Source of the DNA: Desulfobacteraceae bacterium | GTDB taxonomy: Bacteria; Desulfobacterota; Desulfobacteria; Desulfobacterales; Desulfosarcinaceae | Direction: 5' to 3' | Assembly (NCBI GenBank): GCA_003599575.1 | Contig: QZKV01000021.1 | Span: 1-40,408, forward strand | Length of the DNA stretch: 40,408 nt | Shown: in pieces, positions 26,044 to 34,780 of the stretch | Layout: every line of letters starts with the position of its first letter | Position numbering within the stretch: the first letter of the stretch is position 1 | Made by a program: the position numbers and the translations under genes | The notes under the pieces: model-generated | What the model was told of the DNA's origin: nothing | Databases searched by the model: none | Seen by the model: only the letters and a program-made list of their open reading frames with translations

Positions 26044-26802
26044 TTATTCTTCCAGCAATCCATCCTTGCGCAACTTGTGGCGCAACCGGATAACCGCCTG
26101 CGAATGAATCTGGGACACTCTCGATTCGGTGATGTCCAAGGCCATTCCGATTTCCTTCATGGTCATTTCATCGCTGTAATACATGGATACGACCAGGCGC
26201 TCTTTTTCAGGCAGCGCTTCGATATGCTTGGCCAGTGTGGCTTTGATCTCCTTGATGGTGGTCAGGGACAAAGCGTCTTCACCTTCGTTGTTGATCAAGT
26301 AATTGAGTATGTTATCCTTCTCATCCTTGGTGGTACAACCCATCTCCTCAAAACTGATAAAGGAGATGTTGGACATGCGTTTGACCTGATAGAACTGATC
26401 CAGGTCCATTTCCATCTCCTCAGCCACCTCCTCGTCCTGGACCTCGCGCCCGAGTTGCTGTTCAAGCTTGATGTAGGCCTTTTCCAGGCTGCGTATTTTT
26501 TTACGCGTGGTGCGCCCTAGAAAATCCCGGGAGCGCAGCTCGCTGAGCACCGCGCCTTTGATGCGGAAAACCGCGTAGGTCATAAACTTGTTGTCGCGCG
26601 ACGGATCATACCGTTCGATGGCCTGAATCAAACCGATGATCCCCACATTGACCAGATCGTCGACCTCCACCGTAGGCGGAAGATGAGTTGCGATCCGGTT
26701 GACGATCCGATTCACATAGGGAAGATATTCGGCAATGATTTCATTGCGCAGAATATGGTCATCCTTATTGAGAGTCTTTAGTTGGGATTCCATCGCTGAC
26801 AT
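26044..26802 (-). CDS. fliA: RNA polymerase sigma-28 factor FliA
   Basis: A 252-residue FliA, the sigma factor for late flagellar genes. Region 2 reads YLPYVNRIVNRIATHLPPTVEVDDLVNVG, with FMTYAVFRIKGAVLSELR as the 2.3-2.4 promoter-melting/-10 segment. Region 4 ends in MTMKEIGMALDITESRVSQIHSQAVIRLRHKL, the -35 helix-turn-helix. The ATG at 26802 has GGGAGA five bases upstream, and preceding in-frame codons lack support. Its targets here are probably the promoters before flgM and the HD-GYP gene; FlgM is its antagonist. Confidence 0.96.
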   Translation of the reverse strand: MSAMESQLKTLNKDDHILRNEIIAEYLPYVNRIVNRIATHLPPTVEVDDLVNVGIIGLIQAIERYDPSRDNKFMTYAVFRIKGAVLSELRSRDFLGRTTRKKIRSLEKAYIKLEQQLGREVQDEEVAEEMEMDLDQFYQVKRMSNISFISFEEMGCTTKDEKDNILNYLINNEGEDALSLTTIKEIKATLAKHIEALPEKERLVVSMYYSDEMTMKEIGMALDITESRVSQIHSQAVIRLRHKLRKDGLLEE

Positions 26803-26884
26803 TGTTCTCTCCCAGGTGTTTGCGTTGTTTCCCCGATGCATTGATCGTAAATTCGGTTTTTATACTTGGCTCCGGTGGCGATCC

Positions 26885-26955
26885 AACGATTGAAATGAAC
26901 GGTTGAACAGTTTGAACGATTGAACAATTTGACTATTTAAAGAATTGAACGATAG
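26885..26955. repeat. degenerate TTGAACGAT-type repeats in flhG-fliA spacer
   Basis: The 159-bp flhG-fliA spacer contains seven variants of a (A/G)TTGAAC(G/A)N word (GATTGAAAT, GGTTGAACA, GTTTGAACG, ATTGAACA, ATTTGACT, AATTGAACG) at roughly 8-10 bp spacing. There is no coding potential. It has the same character as other short-period tracts in this cluster, with a different word. Confidence 0.6.
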
Positions 26956-26961
26956 AAGAAA

Positions 26962-27858
26962 CTATACAGGCATTTCCGTCAGGCACCAGTGGTTGCTGCG
27001 GCGGCCTCGTTCAGGTGCCGGAGAACTGGCGACTTTGCGCGCCAGGGCAACGAAATTGCGACTGGCGGCGGCCAACGGCGCCATTTCAGTAACCGCTCTC
27101 TGCTGGCGAACCCCTTTTTTGATCGTGTCATCCAAAAGCACACATCCGTAGTACTCCAAAGAGATGTTGAGAAATCGATCGGCCACCAGATTCAACTGGC
27201 GGTATACATCGTCGGCTTCGCGGACATTGGCGGCGGCATTGACCACCAGTTTGAAGTGATCGGTGCCGTACTTTACCGACAATACTTTCATCATGGCATA
27301 TGCATCGGTGATGGACGTGGGTTCGGGCGTCGCTACGACAAGGATCTCATCGGAATTGATATTGAAGAAAAGCACATTGGAGGAGATTCCTGCGGCCGTA
27401 TCGATCAACATGATATCAAAATCATGGACAAACGCATCCAACTGGCTGAACACCAGATAGCGTTCTTGCTGAGTCAGTGCGGTCAGGTCCTGGATACCCG
27501 AGGCGGCCGGCAGAATTTTCAAACCGCCGGGACCCGTCACAACGATATCGGCCAAATTCTTTTCACCGCGGATGACATGCGAAAGATTGTATTGCGGTGT
27601 CAATCCAAGCAGGACATCCAGATTGCCAAGTCCCAGATCGGCGTCGAATATCAGCACCTTTTTTCCGAAACGGCGCAGGGTGAAGCCCAAATTGGCCACG
27701 ATATTGGTTTTGCCCACCCCCCCTTTTCCACTGGTAATGGAGATAATCTTGGGGTTTGGGCTCTCCAAAAGCCGCTGCCCCTTGCCGGTCGGATCCGAAT
27801 ACGTCATCTTGCGGTCGCCCAGACGGATCACTTTGCTGGTAACTTCTTTGCTTCTCAT
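26962..27858 (-). CDS. flhG: flagellar number regulator FlhG (MinD/ParA-like ATPase)
   Basis: A 298-residue MinD-type ATPase that in polar flagellates limits flagellar number by acting on FlhF and the master regulator. The deviant Walker A TSGKGGVGKTNIVANLG lies at 42-58, DADLGLGNLDVLLG at 72-85, and the DTAAGISSNV block is present. The usual N-terminal activation motif DQAxxLR is not evident; the equivalent stretch is GKGQRLLES (25-33). The start is set at the ATG 4 nt after the flhF stop (27858), since the long frame to 27972 would run into flhF. The C-terminal tail is divergent. Confidence 0.92.
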   Translation of the reverse strand: MRSKEVTSKVIRLGDRKMTYSDPTGKGQRLLESPNPKIISITSGKGGVGKTNIVANLGFTLRRFGKKVLIFDADLGLGNLDVLLGLTPQYNLSHVIRGEKNLADIVVTGPGGLKILPAASGIQDLTALTQQERYLVFSQLDAFVHDFDIMLIDTAAGISSNVLFFNINSDEILVVATPEPTSITDAYAMMKVLSVKYGTDHFKLVVNAAANVREADDVYRQLNLVADRFLNISLEYYGCVLLDDTIKKGVRQQRAVTEMAPLAAASRNFVALARKVASSPAPERGRRSNHWCLTEMPV

Positions 27859-27862
27859 GGTG

Positions 27863-29323
27863 TCAATTCCTACTGCCGGCAAAGCGGGTATGTGCCAGGC
27901 GATTGATGGGTTTCGGGACGAAATGCGCCATGCAACACATGCGGCAAGGTTTGAATCCCTGATCCATGGCATCCGTCGGGTCTTTGAAAATCAGCACATG
28001 ATCATCGTTGATGCGCGAGACCGATTTACATCCTCGGTCGTGAAATATATCCGAATTGCGGTTGGCCACGAATTGCCCCGATTCGGTGGATTGCGGGCGA
28101 CCTTGGCCCATGGGTGCCATGGGCTTACCCTGTCCCTGATCCGTTTCACCCGTGCCCAACATCATTGCCGCCAATTCCCGGGACGTAAGCAGCTGAAGCC
28201 CCTCGGGCACCTGGTGGCTTGTTCCCAAAAAAGTGATCGGCCAAGGATGCAGCCCCATCTGGTTGAGAAAAGGGCCGAACTGCCGGCACCAGTCCACGTG
28301 CGTGGGCAACAGGCGGCTTATGTTCAGAGGCTTGTATTGGTCGATGGTCCTGGCCATCACCTGCTCCCGGGCGCCCGCATGGATCAGCAAATGAATTTCC
28401 GGATCGGAAAAACATTGGAGCATGCGCCCCAAGTCCGCTATGCCGGTCATGTCGCTTGGGCTTAAACCGGGCGTGTCCACCACCAGATGAGCCGCGCTCA
28501 TGCGTTGCAGCACCACGCTTAGCTCTGCCGGGTCGCCGGCGCTTTCAAACGGTACGCCCATGATTCCGGCGTATCGTGCAAGTTCCGCCCTGCCGGCGAT
28601 GCGCCGATCATCCAAGCTTAGCAGCGCGACGGGTTCATCGGCGTTCAGGACGGCATGCGCCGCTAATTTGGCGGCCATGGTGGTCTTACCAACACCTTGG
28701 GGGCCTGTCAGGACGATGACCCGGGGCCCGACGCGGCGGCTTGCCTTCATCGGCACCACCCAACCTTTTGCATCGATGAGCTGCGCCAAAATGGAGACGG
28801 TGTCATCTTCGAGCGCACCATCGGCCTGTATCAGTTCGGCCATTCTTCCGTCCAACTCGTCGCAGAAAGCCTGGCAAAGCCCTTGTTCGCGCAAGCGCTC
28901 GTAGACCGACATGCCGGGCGACTCGCTGGGCGGCAAATCTGCTGTGCCCTGATTTTGGGTCATCAACCGGATCAATTTAGGCTGCAATTTTTTCTGACCG
29001 GTGCGCGTGATCGGTGTGAAATGCTGCAATATGCGACTGATGCCTTGGGCCGGTTTGAACGGCGGCGATGCAATTCCTTTGCCCGACGATGACATGTTCG
29101 CCGCAGGGGTCTCCATGCTGATTTTTTCGGCCGGGCGCTGGGCGGCGGGCGTTGTGTCGATGGCCGCGGTCACGATCACCTGGCCGCCGGAACGTCCCCC
29201 GAACAGGCGGGCTGCTTTCTTTACATTCTTGGCGGACAGAATGACGGCCTCTTCACCGAATTCTTTTTTGACCAAGCGCAGGGCCTCAGACATGCTGGGT
29301 GCTTCGAATCGTTTAATCTTCAT
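27863..29323 (-). CDS. flhF: FlhF-type SRP GTPase with C-terminal Ada-like zinc-binding extension
   Basis: A 486-residue protein. The FlhF N-terminus (MKIKRFEAPSMSEALRLVKKE) and N-domain lead to the SRP-type GTPase: P-loop GPQGVGKT at 207-214, LSLDDRRIAGRAELARYA (235-251), VVDTPG (281-286) and TSHQVPEGL (368-376). The G4 position, normally TKLD, reads THVD (341-344), and DTAG is DTPG, so nucleotide handling may be altered. Residues 418-464 form a domain absent from usual FlhF: FVANRNSDIFH, Cys432, KDPTDAMDQGFKPC and Cys460-x-x-Cys463, matching the Ada-like zinc-binding domains found at the end of many nucleases. FlhF places the flagellum at the pole. The ATG overlaps flhA by 11 bp. Confidence 0.9.
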   Translation of the reverse strand: MKIKRFEAPSMSEALRLVKKEFGEEAVILSAKNVKKAARLFGGRSGGQVIVTAAIDTTPAAQRPAEKISMETPAANMSSSGKGIASPPFKPAQGISRILQHFTPITRTGQKKLQPKLIRLMTQNQGTADLPPSESPGMSVYERLREQGLCQAFCDELDGRMAELIQADGALEDDTVSILAQLIDAKGWVVPMKASRRVGPRVIVLTGPQGVGKTTMAAKLAAHAVLNADEPVALLSLDDRRIAGRAELARYAGIMGVPFESAGDPAELSVVLQRMSAAHLVVDTPGLSPSDMTGIADLGRMLQCFSDPEIHLLIHAGAREQVMARTIDQYKPLNISRLLPTHVDWCRQFGPFLNQMGLHPWPITFLGTSHQVPEGLQLLTSRELAAMMLGTGETDQGQGKPMAPMGQGRPQSTESGQFVANRNSDIFHDRGCKSVSRINDDHVLIFKDPTDAMDQGFKPCRMCCMAHFVPKPINRLAHTRFAGSRN

Positions 29324-31424
29324 CCGTCAACTCCGCTATTCCCAAAGTTTGAATTCTGATGCTGGGCGGAATTTCCTCATAGGCGAGTACAACCAAATGG
29401 GGGATAAAACGGTCCACCAGTTTTTTGACATGATAGCGAATTTGCCCCGAACACAGCAGCAGCGGTTGAACGCCGCGCTGGGCACACTTATCCAACTGCT
29501 CGGCCAGTCGCTGCATCAACCGTTGGGCGGTGCGCGGATCCATGGCCAAGAAATCGCCTTGTTCAGTACGCTGAAGGGTCTCGACCAGCCGCCGTTCCGA
29601 GCCTTGCCCCAGGGAGACGGCGATAACATCCCCCTCCGCGGTCAGATACTGCCGGGTAATGGTGCGCGACAGGGCTTGACGCACATATTCGGTGAGCATG
29701 TCCATATGTTTGACCGAAGGCGCCCAATCGGCCATGGCCTCTACGATGGTGAGCAAATCACGGATGGGAACCTGTTCCTTCAGCAAGTTTTGCAGCACGC
29801 GCACCACGCCGCCCAACGACAGATGACTGGGCACCAGTTCATCCACGGCCTTGGGATGGGTCTCCTTGAGTGCATCGAGCAGGTTTTGGACCTCCTGACG
29901 GCCGATCAGTTCATGGGCATGACGGCGGATGATTTCCGAAAGATGGGTGGTCATGACCGTGGAGAGGTCCACCACCGTATAGCCCTTGCTGATCGCCTCT
30001 TCACGCTGGCGTTCCTTAACCCACATTGCATCGATGCCGTAAGTGGGCTCCTTGGTCGGGATTCCTTTCAACGTTTCTTCGGCATTGCCCGGGTTCATGG
30101 CCAGGTAGTAATTGAGCATCAGATCGCAGCGCGCAACTTCGTTGCCTTTGAGTTTGATTGCGTATTCGCCGGGTTTGAGCTGCATGTTATCCTGGATATG
30201 GATCGACGGCACGACGATGCCGAGATCCTGGGCGATCTGACGGCGTATGGATTTAATGCGTTCAAGCAGTTCACCATCCTGTTGACTGTCCACCAGAGGG
30301 ATGAGACCATAGCCAATTTCCAGACCCAGAATGTCCAGGGGCGGCAATGGTCTGAATGTTTCGGCCGATTGATTCGCTTCCTCAGCCTTTTTCTCCTCGA
30401 CGGCCTCTGCTTGCATGCGCTTCTGCCGGCGCGCGCTCTTAACAAGCACCAAGGCCACGCCGCCTGCCAGAAAAGCCAACATGAAAAAGGGGACCGTGGG
30501 CAGCCCCGGAATGAGGCCGAAAATGAATAAGATGCTGGAAGCCACGGCAAGCGCGCGCGGCCGTGAAATGAGTTGTGAGCCGATTTCCAGTCCCAGATGG
30601 CTCTCTGCGCCGGCGCGGCTGACGACGATACCGGCCGCAGTAGAAATGATCAAAGCCGGCACCTGGCTGACCAAACCATCACCCACCGTCAGCAAGGTGT
30701 AGTTCTGGGCTGCTTCGGCGAAAGACAACCCTTTCTGAAACACACCTATGGCAAAACCGGCCACAATATTGATCAGGGTGATGATAATGCCAGCGATCGC
30801 ATCGCCGCGCACAAACTTGTTGGCGCCGTCCATGGCGCCATAATATTCCGATTCACGCGCGATCAATTGGCGGCGTTCACGGGCTTCATGTTCGTCGATC
30901 AGACCGGCGTTCAAATCCGCATCGATGCTCATCTGTTTGCCGGGCATGGCATCCAGTGTGAAGCGGGCCGCCACCTCCGCAATGCGGCCCGCGCCCTTGG
31001 TGATGACGACGAAATTGACGATCACCAGAATGATGAAGACAATCAGCCCAACCACAAAATTACCGCCCACCACAAAGCTGCCGAAGGCCATGATCACTTT
31101 TCCGGCGGCCTGCGTGCCTTGTTCTCCATTAAGCAGAATCAATCTCGTGGAAGCGATATTGAGCGCCAGGCGAAACAAGGTGGCCAGCAGCAGTATGGAT
31201 GGGAAGGCTGAAAATTCCAGTGGTTTGAGAATATACATGCCGACGAGGAGAATCATCAGCGCCAGAGTGATGTTGAAGGTCAGAAACAAGTCCAGTAAGA
31301 TGGTCGGTATGGGAATGATCATGACCATCAGGATGCACATGGTCGCAAATCCCAAAACAATGTCGCTGTTCTTCGTCACAAGGGAAAAGCGCCCACCCAG
31401 GTGATTGGTTTGTGCAAACCCCAT
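29313..31424 (-). CDS. flhA: flagellar export gate protein FlhA
   Basis: A 703-residue FlhA, the large export-gate subunit. The N-terminal half has about eight transmembrane helices with the FHIPEP-type segment (MPGKQMSIDADLNAGLID) and the conserved GDGLVSQVPALIISTAAGI. A cytoplasmic linker rich in Glu/Lys leads to the C-terminal nonamer domain with YTVVDLSTVMTTHLSEIIRRHAHELIGRQEVQ and VVRVLQNLLKEQVPIRDL. The ATG follows AAAGGG. A sigma-54 element lies 30-60 bp upstream; flhF overlaps the end. Confidence 0.98.
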   Translation of the reverse strand: MGFAQTNHLGGRFSLVTKNSDIVLGFATMCILMVMIIPIPTILLDLFLTFNITLALMILLVGMYILKPLEFSAFPSILLLATLFRLALNIASTRLILLNGEQGTQAAGKVIMAFGSFVVGGNFVVGLIVFIILVIVNFVVITKGAGRIAEVAARFTLDAMPGKQMSIDADLNAGLIDEHEARERRQLIARESEYYGAMDGANKFVRGDAIAGIIITLINIVAGFAIGVFQKGLSFAEAAQNYTLLTVGDGLVSQVPALIISTAAGIVVSRAGAESHLGLEIGSQLISRPRALAVASSILFIFGLIPGLPTVPFFMLAFLAGGVALVLVKSARRQKRMQAEAVEEKKAEEANQSAETFRPLPPLDILGLEIGYGLIPLVDSQQDGELLERIKSIRRQIAQDLGIVVPSIHIQDNMQLKPGEYAIKLKGNEVARCDLMLNYYLAMNPGNAEETLKGIPTKEPTYGIDAMWVKERQREEAISKGYTVVDLSTVMTTHLSEIIRRHAHELIGRQEVQNLLDALKETHPKAVDELVPSHLSLGGVVRVLQNLLKEQVPIRDLLTIVEAMADWAPSVKHMDMLTEYVRQALSRTITRQYLTAEGDVIAVSLGQGSERRLVETLQRTEQGDFLAMDPRTAQRLMQRLAEQLDKCAQRGVQPLLLCSGQIRYHVKKLVDRFIPHLVVLAYEEIPPSIRIQTLGIAELTDED

Positions 31425-31465
31425 AAAGCCCTTTCACTACGGACGGTTTCGTTTTCAGAGCGTTT

Positions 31466-31481
31466 TGCATTTTCCATGCCT
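31466..31481 (-). promoter_or_regulatory. sigma-54 promoter of flhA-flhF-flhG-fliA
   Basis: On the minus strand the sequence AGGCATG, four bases and ATGCA places GG and GC exactly 10 nt apart. It deviates from TGGCAYR-N4-TTGCW at the first base of each block. A start near 31456 would be about 32 nt before the flhA ATG, the same layout as for flgF. Confidence 0.6.
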
Positions 31482-31636
31482 GTCCGGAAGAACTTTCTCC
31501 TGCCGAATTGTCTCTTACGATGTCATTGGAATTGCACGTTTTTCCAGAAACCGTGCACCGAAGAAGAATCAAAATGAGAGCGTCAAGAATCCGGCGGAAA
31601 TGAGAGAAGAAGTTGGAGGGTGGTGATCCTAACCGC

Positions 31637-31674
31637 GGTGGCGAGGTCGGCATGGAAATTGGTGTCTCGCCACC
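31637..31674. repeat. perfect 9-bp inverted repeat in flhB-flhA spacer
   Basis: GGTGGCGAG (31637-31645) and CTCGCCACC (31666-31674) are perfectly complementary around a 20-nt loop. No T-run follows on either strand, so it is not a standard intrinsic terminator. The 31425-31757 spacer also carries the word CGTACTCGTA (31686-31695), which recurs near 40051. No gene was seen in the spacer. Confidence 0.6.
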
Positions 31675-31757
31675 ATCGTCATGTTCGTACTCGTATTCAG
31701 CCAGTCGGCATGCCTTCGATTCAATCAAAGGCTGTTGGGCAACTCTTGCAATTCCAG

Positions 31758-32825
31758 CTAAGCGCGCACCAAACCCTTCAGGCGGTAGACATACGCCAAA
31801 ACTTCGGCCACGGCCTGGTAAAGCTCCACCGGGATATACTGGCCGACGTCGACATCTTTGTACAAAACGCGCGCCAGAGGCTTTTGCTCGATAATGGGGA
31901 TGCCTTTCTGTTCGGCGATTTCCCTGATGCGCCCGGCCACGTGATCGGCGCCTTTGGCCACAACCATGGGGGCAGGCATACTACGATCGAATTTCATGGC
32001 AACGGCCAAATGGGTCGGGTTCGTGATGACAACGGTGGCCTCGGGGACCGCCTGCATCATTCGCCGCATGGCCATCTGGCGCTGTGCCGAACGGATGCGG
32101 GCGCGCACCGCTGGATCGCCTTCACGCTGTTTGTGCTCGTCTTTTACCTCTTGCTTGGTCATGCGCAGGTCTCGTTCGTGCTTCCAGCGCTGGAAAGCAA
32201 AATCAAGTCCGGCCAGAACGATCAGTGCCAGACAGGTGAAAAAACCCATCTTGAGGGCCACCCGGCCGAGAAAAGCCAGAATTCCGGACACATCCAGATC
32301 GACCAGAGCGGGTATCGCATCCATCTCCCCCTTGAGCGTTCGATAGGATATTCCGCCGATAATCGCGAGCTTGAAAAGCGATTTCACCAGTTCGACCAGC
32401 CCGCGCAAGGAAAAGATCCGCTTGATCCCGGAGAACGGATTCAGCTTGCTGAATTTGGGAATGAAGGCGTCATCAATGATCAAAAAACCGCTTTGCGATA
32501 TGTTTCCGGCGATACCGGCGACGGCCGCCACCGTGACCAGCGGTGCCAAGAGCAAGGCCATTTTCTGGGCCAAGTACCAGAAGATCGCATGGGCGTCTTC
32601 AATGCCGGCGGTCCAACCGGCCATCTGATGAAATATTGCGCGCATGATTTCGGTCAACTGGTAGAACATCCAAGCGCCGGCAAAGTAGAACACCGATAAG
32701 GAGCTGAGCAGCACGAACACGGACGGAATCTCACGGCTTTGAGCAATCTGCCCTTTTTTTCGGGCTTCGCGCCGCTTCTTCTCGGTTGCTGGTTCGGTTT
32801 TCTCCTGATCCTTATCCTCCGCCAT
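31758..32825 (-). CDS. flhB: flagellar export apparatus switch protein FlhB
   Basis: A 355-residue FlhB, which controls export substrate switching from rod/hook to filament proteins. The basic N-terminus (KTEPATEKKRREARKKGQIAQSREI in parts) is typical. Four transmembrane helices occupy about 35-210. The autocleavage motif N269-P-T-H272 is intact, so normal self-cleavage is expected. The C-terminal domain ends in PVELYQAVAEVLAYVYRL. GGAAGGAGTT precedes the ATG and follows directly on a 9-bp repeat tract. It is probably the end of the motA-fliL-flhB run, with flhA starting a new unit. Confidence 0.97.
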   Translation of the reverse strand: MAEDKDQEKTEPATEKKRREARKKGQIAQSREIPSVFVLLSSLSVFYFAGAWMFYQLTEIMRAIFHQMAGWTAGIEDAHAIFWYLAQKMALLLAPLVTVAAVAGIAGNISQSGFLIIDDAFIPKFSKLNPFSGIKRIFSLRGLVELVKSLFKLAIIGGISYRTLKGEMDAIPALVDLDVSGILAFLGRVALKMGFFTCLALIVLAGLDFAFQRWKHERDLRMTKQEVKDEHKQREGDPAVRARIRSAQRQMAMRRMMQAVPEATVVITNPTHLAVAMKFDRSMPAPMVVAKGADHVAGRIREIAEQKGIPIIEQKPLARVLYKDVDVGQYIPVELYQAVAEVLAYVYRLKGLVRA

Positions 32826-32835
32826 ACAACTCCTT

Positions 32836-32915
32836 CCAACCCAACCAACCCGACAAACTCAACAAACTCAACAAACCCAACAAACTCAACAAACTCAACC
32901 AACCCAACAAACCCG
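32836..32915. repeat. 9-bp repeat tract in fliR-flhB spacer
   Basis: The whole fliR-flhB spacer is variants of the 9-mer AACCCAACA / AACTCAACA (GGGTTTGTT / GAGTTTGTT on the flagellar strand) in about nine tandem copies. The same word family occurs at 10941-10999 and 37106-37365. It ends immediately before the flhB ribosome-binding site. Confidence 0.85.
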
Positions 32916-32916
32916 G

Positions 32917-33696
32917 CTACTGAAACAGCCGGATCATGAGTGTTACGTTGTGCCCCAGTTCTTTGAAGGCTATCTCCAGGAAAGACGATATAAAGGGCAG
33001 CGAAAGACTTAGAAAGATCAGACCCAGAAGAATCTGCAGCGGCATGGCCACGATGAAAATATGCATCTGCGGCACCGTACGGGCCGTCAATCCCAGCGCC
33101 ACGTGGGTCAAAAGCAACGCCACCATCACCGGTGCACTTACTTTGACGGCGATTACAAACGATTTGGCCGCCATTGCCATGATCAGGCTCACCAATCTTC
33201 CATCCAATCGCGCGCTCATCGGCGGAATGAGATCAAAAGCGTCTATAAGCGCTTTGATGAAATAGAAATGGGCGTTGACGCTGAAGAAAATCATCAAGGC
33301 AAGCAAATTCAAGAACTGCGAGAGAATCGGAACCTGCAGGCTGGAAGCGGGGTCGACCACATTGGCGATGGCGAAACCCATTTGGAACCCGGCCAATTGG
33401 CCGGCAAGCTGCACGCCGGCAAAGAGAAGTTGAATCGAAAGACTGATGGTCCAGCCAACGGCCGCCTCTGATACCAGCCCCAGAATCAGGGCAAAAGGAT
33501 TCCCGAGCACATTCGGGGCAGCCACATCAAGCCGCGGCATGATCATGACGGCGACCGCCATTGCCAGCGAGGCCTTGATGATCATAGGCACATTGCGGGC
33601 GTCCAGGAAGGGAATGGTAAAAAGAATAGCCCCGACGCGCACCAGCACGAAAAGAAAAAGTTGAAATTGATCGGCGGGCAGATTGAGAAGCAGCAT
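32917..33696 (-). CDS. fliR: flagellar export protein FliR
   Basis: A 259-residue polytopic inner-membrane protein of the export gate (FliPQR complex). Family blocks are LFVLVRVGAILFTIPFLDARNVP at the N-terminus, GLVSEAAVGWTISLSIQLLFAGVQLAGQLAGFQMGFAIANVVDP in succession, and LTARTVPQMHIFIVAMPLQILLG toward the end. About six hydrophobic helices are present. Length is typical. It follows fliQ by about 24 bp. Confidence 0.96.
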   Translation of the reverse strand: MLLLNLPADQFQLFLFVLVRVGAILFTIPFLDARNVPMIIKASLAMAVAVMIMPRLDVAAPNVLGNPFALILGLVSEAAVGWTISLSIQLLFAGVQLAGQLAGFQMGFAIANVVDPASSLQVPILSQFLNLLALMIFFSVNAHFYFIKALIDAFDLIPPMSARLDGRLVSLIMAMAAKSFVIAVKVSAPVMVALLLTHVALGLTARTVPQMHIFIVAMPLQILLGLIFLSLSLPFISSFLEIAFKELGHNVTLMIRLFQ

Positions 33697-33720
33697 ATGG
33701 GTGATTCTCGTCGGCCCTCT

Positions 33721-33990
33721 CTAGTGGATATACATGGATAAATTCACGATATTGTTGCGCGTGAAATCGATGATAACCCGCAACATCCATGGGAAGAATA
33801 CCAGCAGGGCCAGCGCCACGGCGAGCATTTTGGGCACAAAAACCAGGGTCATTTCGTTGATCTGGGTAGCGGCTTGAAACATGCTGATCAGGATGCCAAC
33901 CACCAGTCCCACGGTCAGCATGGGACCGGCCAGCATGATGGCCGTTTTGATGGCTTCCAAAAAGTATCCGGTCACGAATTCGGGTGTCAT
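33721..33990 (-). CDS. fliQ: flagellar export protein FliQ
   Basis: An 89-residue FliQ with two transmembrane helices (about 14-35 and 52-72), the usual family size. Conserved blocks are LTVGLVVGILISMFQAATQINEMTLVFVPK. The start at 33990 gives MTPEFVTGYF like relatives, with TAGGAG upstream; a frame extending to 34047 runs into fliP and is unlikely. Confidence 0.95.
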   Translation of the reverse strand: MTPEFVTGYFLEAIKTAIMLAGPMLTVGLVVGILISMFQAATQINEMTLVFVPKMLAVALALLVFFPWMLRVIIDFTRNNIVNLSMYIH

Positions 33991-34001
33991 TAGATGCGCT
34001 C

Positions 34002-34778
34002 CTAAGGCCCAAAGCTTTTTACCAGAGATCCGACGATCAGATACCAACCGTCGGTCAGCACGAAGATCATGAGCTTGAAAGGCAACGAGACCATGACCGG
34101 CGGCAGCATCATCATGCCCATGGAAAGCAGCACGCTGGCAACCACCATGTCTATGATCAAAAAAGGGATGTAGAGCATGAAGCCGATTTGAAAAGCGGTT
34201 TTCAACTCGCTGATGATGAACGAAGGAATCAGCACGGTGGTCGGCACTTCGCTGACATTTTTGGGCCGCGGGAGTTTGGCGATATCCACCAGCAGCGCCA
34301 GATCTTTTTCACGGGTTTGCTTGAGCATGAAGGCGCGGATGGGGGCTTCGGCCTTGCGCAGCGCTTCATCGGACGATAATTGGTTGTCCAGATAGGGTTT
34401 GAGCGCCTCGCGATGTACGGTTTGCCACACCGGCGTCATGATGAAAACGGTCAGAAACAACGTCAATCCAACGATGATCTGATTCGGCGGAAGCTGGTTC
34501 GAACCGATGGCTTGGCGCAGCAGCGAGAGTACGATGGCAATGCGGGTGAAACAGGTCACCATGATCAGGATGGACGGTGCCAGGGAGAGCACCGTCAGCA
34601 TCAAAAATATCTGTATGGCCACGCTGACGTTGGCCGGATTGCCTCCTGGTTGCAAGTCCACCCGCAACAGCGTGCCCGGATCGGCCGCAAAGGCGACCTC
34701 TGCACAAACAATCGCCAAAAACAGGAAAACCATCAAAGCGGCCGCTTGCGTCCGTATATGGATATGTTGGGGGCGCAT
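34002..34778 (-). CDS. fliP: flagellar export protein FliP
   Basis: A 258-residue FliP with a cleavable signal peptide (about 1-31, ending CAEVAFA) and four further transmembrane segments. Diagnostic blocks are LSLAPSILIMVTCFTRIAIVLSLLRQAIG, PPNQIIVGLTLFLTVFIMTPV, and VLIPSFIISELKTAFQIGFMLYIPFLIIDMVVASVLLSMGMMMLPPV. The ATG at 34778 lies 3 nt after the fliO stop with GGAG upstream; a GTG at 34784 overlapping that stop is an alternative. Confidence 0.96.
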   Translation of the reverse strand: MRPQHIHIRTQAAALMVFLFLAIVCAEVAFAADPGTLLRVDLQPGGNPANVSVAIQIFLMLTVLSLAPSILIMVTCFTRIAIVLSLLRQAIGSNQLPPNQIIVGLTLFLTVFIMTPVWQTVHREALKPYLDNQLSSDEALRKAEAPIRAFMLKQTREKDLALLVDIAKLPRPKNVSEVPTTVLIPSFIISELKTAFQIGFMLYIPFLIIDMVVASVLLSMGMMMLPPVMVSLPFKLMIFVLTDGWYLIVGSLVKSFGP

Positions 34779-34780
34779 GT

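Noticed and set aside
29001..30530. 509-codon plus-strand open frame opposite flhF/flhA
   Set aside because: Antisense shadow of flhA and flhF; lacks any family motif while the minus strand encodes clear FlhA.
32739..32939. Plus-strand frame encoding NPTNSTN repeats
   Set aside because: It is only the translation of the 9-bp repeat tract across the flhB start and has no start signals.
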